Of a stretch of DNA of 7,706 nucleotides, positions 6,231-7,706 are shown in pieces. This stretch comes from Paracoccaceae bacterium (GTDB lineage: Bacteria; Pseudomonadota; Alphaproteobacteria; Rhodobacterales; Rhodobacteraceae). The position numbers and the translations under genes were made by a program. The stretch lies in the NCBI GenBank assembly GCA_002400675.1, contig NVQY01000195.1:1-7706 (forward strand). Direction: 5' to 3'. Under the pieces are notes generated by a model that worked only from the letters and a program-made list of their open reading frames with translations, did no database searches and was not told the DNA's origin. The first letter of the stretch is position 1. Each line of letters begins with the position of its first letter.

Positions 6231-7144
6231 TATATTTTCCCTAATGCTCTCAGTTGCTTGCGATGTGAAATAATTTCATCCTGGACAAAATCGCGAAACG
6301 CGGAAATGCGTTTTGAATGGCGCAACTCTGCCGGGTAGGCCAGAAACACCGGCACATCCGCCGAATCAATCTCGGGCAGCACATGCACCAGATCGGGGAA
6401 ATCTTCGGTCACATAGTCGGGCAACACGCCGATCCCGAGGTTGTTCAAAACCCCCTGCAACACGCCAAAATAGTTGTTTACCGTCAGCATGGATTGCGGA
6501 TTGTGCATCATCAGGTGCTGTACCAGAACCGCGCCCGCGCCGACCTGCGCCGAACTGGGGTTCTGACAGATCAGCCGGTGGTCGGCCATGTCTTCGATGC
6601 GGGTCAACTCGCCCATCCGGGTCAGATACTGACGCGAGGCGTATAGTTGCATCTTCACCGTCATCAACCGCTTGCGGATCAGGTCGGCCTGACTGGGTTC
6701 CTTCATGCGGATCGCCACGTCGGCCTCGCGCATGGGCAGGTCCAGCACGCGCTCCTCTAACATCAGGTCGATCTTTAGCTCGGGGTACTTCTCGTACAAT
6801 TTGGGCAGGCGCGGGGCCAGCCACAACGTGCCAAAGCCAAAGGTGGTGGTGACGCGCAATTCGCCGAACACCTCGTCATCGCTGTCGCGAATGCGCGCGG
6901 CGGCGGTGTCCAGCCGTTTGGACATGGCGGTGGTGGCATCAAACAGCAATTCGCCCTGTTCGGTCAGAATAAGCCCGCGCGCATGACGGTGGAACAGCGT
7001 GGCATGCAGCCCTTCCTCCAGCGCGCGAATCTGGCGCGACACAGCGGATTGCGAAAGGTTCAACCTGTCCCCCGCATGGGTCAGGCTGCCCGCATCGGCC
7101 ACCGCATGAAATATTCGCAATTTGTCCCAGTCCATCTCAGACAC
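6230..7144 (-). CDS. LysR-type transcriptional regulator, likely controlling the divergent oxidoreductase gene
   Basis: A 304-residue protein of normal LysR-family length. The N-terminal winged helix-turn-helix spans about residues 4-63 (DKLRIFHAVADAGSLTHAGD, then LSQSAVSRQIRALEE), followed by a linker helix and the effector-binding domain from about 93 (ELRVTTTFGFGTLWLAPRLP) to about 295. Unlike the OxyR at the left edge it has no redox cysteine pair. Start is uncertain: GTG at 7144 or ATG at 7135, which would give a protein beginning MDWDKLRIFH; neither has a good ribosome binding site. It is divergent from an indolepyruvate ferredoxin oxidoreductase gene with 158 bases between them containing a LysR-type palindrome, the usual arrangement for a regulator and its target. 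The effector is unknown; an aryl-pyruvate or aromatic amino acid is a guess from context. It ends upstream of the terminator at 6064-6093. Confidence 0.93.
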   Translation of the reverse strand: MSEMDWDKLRIFHAVADAGSLTHAGDRLNLSQSAVSRQIRALEEGLHATLFHRHARGLILTEQGELLFDATTAMSKRLDTAAARIRDSDDEVFGELRVTTTFGFGTLWLAPRLPKLYEKYPELKIDLMLEERVLDLPMREADVAIRMKEPSQADLIRKRLMTVKMQLYASRQYLTRMGELTRIEDMADHRLICQNPSSAQVGAGAVLVQHLMMHNPQSMLTVNNYFGVLQGVLNNLGIGVLPDYVTEDFPDLVHVLPEIDSADVPVFLAYPAELRHSKRISAFRDFVQDEIISHRKQLRALGKI

Positions 7145-7232
7145 TTTCGGTTCGCCGCGTTGACCCTATATGAAAGTATGTGTGCCACCGCATGCAACAG
7201 GCGAGTTGGCCAAAATGCATGAATATTTTCCT

Positions 7233-7259
7233 ATACAGGTCAGAAATTGTGACCTATAT
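7233..7259. promoter_or_regulatory. Probable LysR-type operator between the divergent genes
   Basis: ATACAGGTCA (7233-7242) and its near-complement TGACCTATAT (7250-7259) form an inverted repeat matching at 9 of 10 positions around a 7-base spacer. The centre fits the T-N11-A LysR box (T at 7240, A at 7252). Another TGACC half-site follows at 7261-7265, eleven bases after the one at 7250. A TATATC at 7255-7260 could be the -10 of the rightward gene, which would put the palindrome over its -35 region. Confidence 0.6.
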
Positions 7260-7302
7260 CTGACCCAAGCGATGCCCAAGACCTGACGTGGGGAGACGAC
7301 AG

Positions 7303-7706
7303 ATGAGTACGCAAAAGATATCCCTGAATGACCGGTTCGATCTCGACAAGACCCCGGTGCTTTTGAACGGCACGCAGGCGCTTGTGCGGCTGATGCTGGC
7401 GCAAAAGGCCCGCGACCGTGCGGCGGGGTTTGATACCGCCGGTCTGGTGACGGGCTATCGCGGCTCGCCCCTTGGCGCGGTCGATTTGCAGATGCAGCGC
7501 GCCGCCGGGCCGCTGGCCGAATACGACGTGACCTTTCAACTGGGCCTGAACGAAGATCTGGCCGCCACCGCCCTGTGGGGCGCGCAACAGGCGGAACTGC
7601 GCGGGCAGGGCAAGTTCGACGGGGTATTTGGCCTTTGGTACGGCAAGGGGCCGGGGGTGGACCGATCAGGCGACGTTGTGCGTCACGCCAACATGGCCGG
7701 CACCAG
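7303..7706 (+). CDS. Indolepyruvate ferredoxin oxidoreductase, N-terminal part (3' end outside window)
   Basis: The first 134 codons of what should be a protein of over 1,100 residues, the fused alpha-plus-beta type found in aerobic proteobacteria. The enzyme oxidatively decarboxylates indolepyruvate and related aryl-pyruvates to aryl-acetyl-CoA using thiamine diphosphate and iron-sulfur clusters, a step in aromatic amino acid breakdown. Seen here are the thiamine-diphosphate domain motif GYRGSPLGAVD (residues 51-61), the likely cofactor-activating glutamate in LNEDLAATALWGAQ (Glu84), and the conserved YGKGPGVDRSGD and RHANMAGT segments (113-134). The ATG at 7303 is set by GGGAG (7291-7295) with a 7-base spacer. 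The divergent LysR gene and the palindrome at 7233-7259 suggest substrate-induced control. The frame is open to the window edge; the ferredoxin and gamma-type domains cannot be checked. Confidence 0.9.
   Translation, partial: MSTQKISLNDRFDLDKTPVLLNGTQALVRLMLAQKARDRAAGFDTAGLVTGYRGSPLGAVDLQMQRAAGPLAEYDVTFQLGLNEDLAATALWGAQQAELRGQGKFDGVFGLWYGKGPGVDRSGDVVRHANMAGT

Noticed and set aside
1..7706. Mobile elements, CRISPR arrays, tRNA or rRNA genes
   Set aside because: No transposase, integrase, direct-repeat array or cloverleaf sequence was found on either strand.

Overview
The window looks like chromosome from an alphaproteobacterium of the Rhodobacterales (Roseobacter group). The reasons are GC-rich coding sequence with mostly G or C in third codon positions, proteins that read like their roseobacter counterparts (the LysR regulator and the fused indolepyruvate ferredoxin oxidoreductase start), and alphaproteobacterial-style starts. 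This assignment comes from recognising families by eye, not from a search.

Layout, left to right. Bases 1-439 (+) hold the C-terminal part of a peroxide sensor, OxyR, with both redox cysteines, and a hairpin terminator whose loop is the stop codon. Convergent to it is a Prx5-type peroxiredoxin (497-1030, -). A possible small secreted or lipoprotein-like ORF (1108-1335, -) fills the space before lipoyl synthase lipA (1351-2307, +). lipA converges on a POTRA-less Omp85/D15-family outer-membrane barrel (2329-3501, -). That gene lies 89 bases downstream of a large MscS-family mechanosensitive channel (3591-5891, -), and a strong hairpin sits between the two. The 338-base gap 5892-6229 holds inverted repeats upstream of mscS and a minus-strand unit ending in a textbook intrinsic terminator; it looks like a small RNA with an anti-Shine-Dalgarno (CCUCCC) segment. 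A LysR-type regulator (6230-7144, -) is divergent from the start of an indolepyruvate ferredoxin oxidoreductase gene (7303 to the window end, +), with a good LysR-type operator palindrome between them.

How the genes fit together. OxyR and the peroxiredoxin form a plausible peroxide-response pair. The mscS and D15 genes may be co-transcribed as an envelope pair, with the hairpin adjusting downstream expression. The LysR gene probably controls the divergent oxidoreductase, which would act in aryl-pyruvate (aromatic amino acid) breakdown. lipA is a stand-alone housekeeping gene. No mobile element, CRISPR array, tRNA, rRNA or phage gene is visible. I see no clear new multi-gene system; the most interesting item is the candidate small RNA at 6064-6145.
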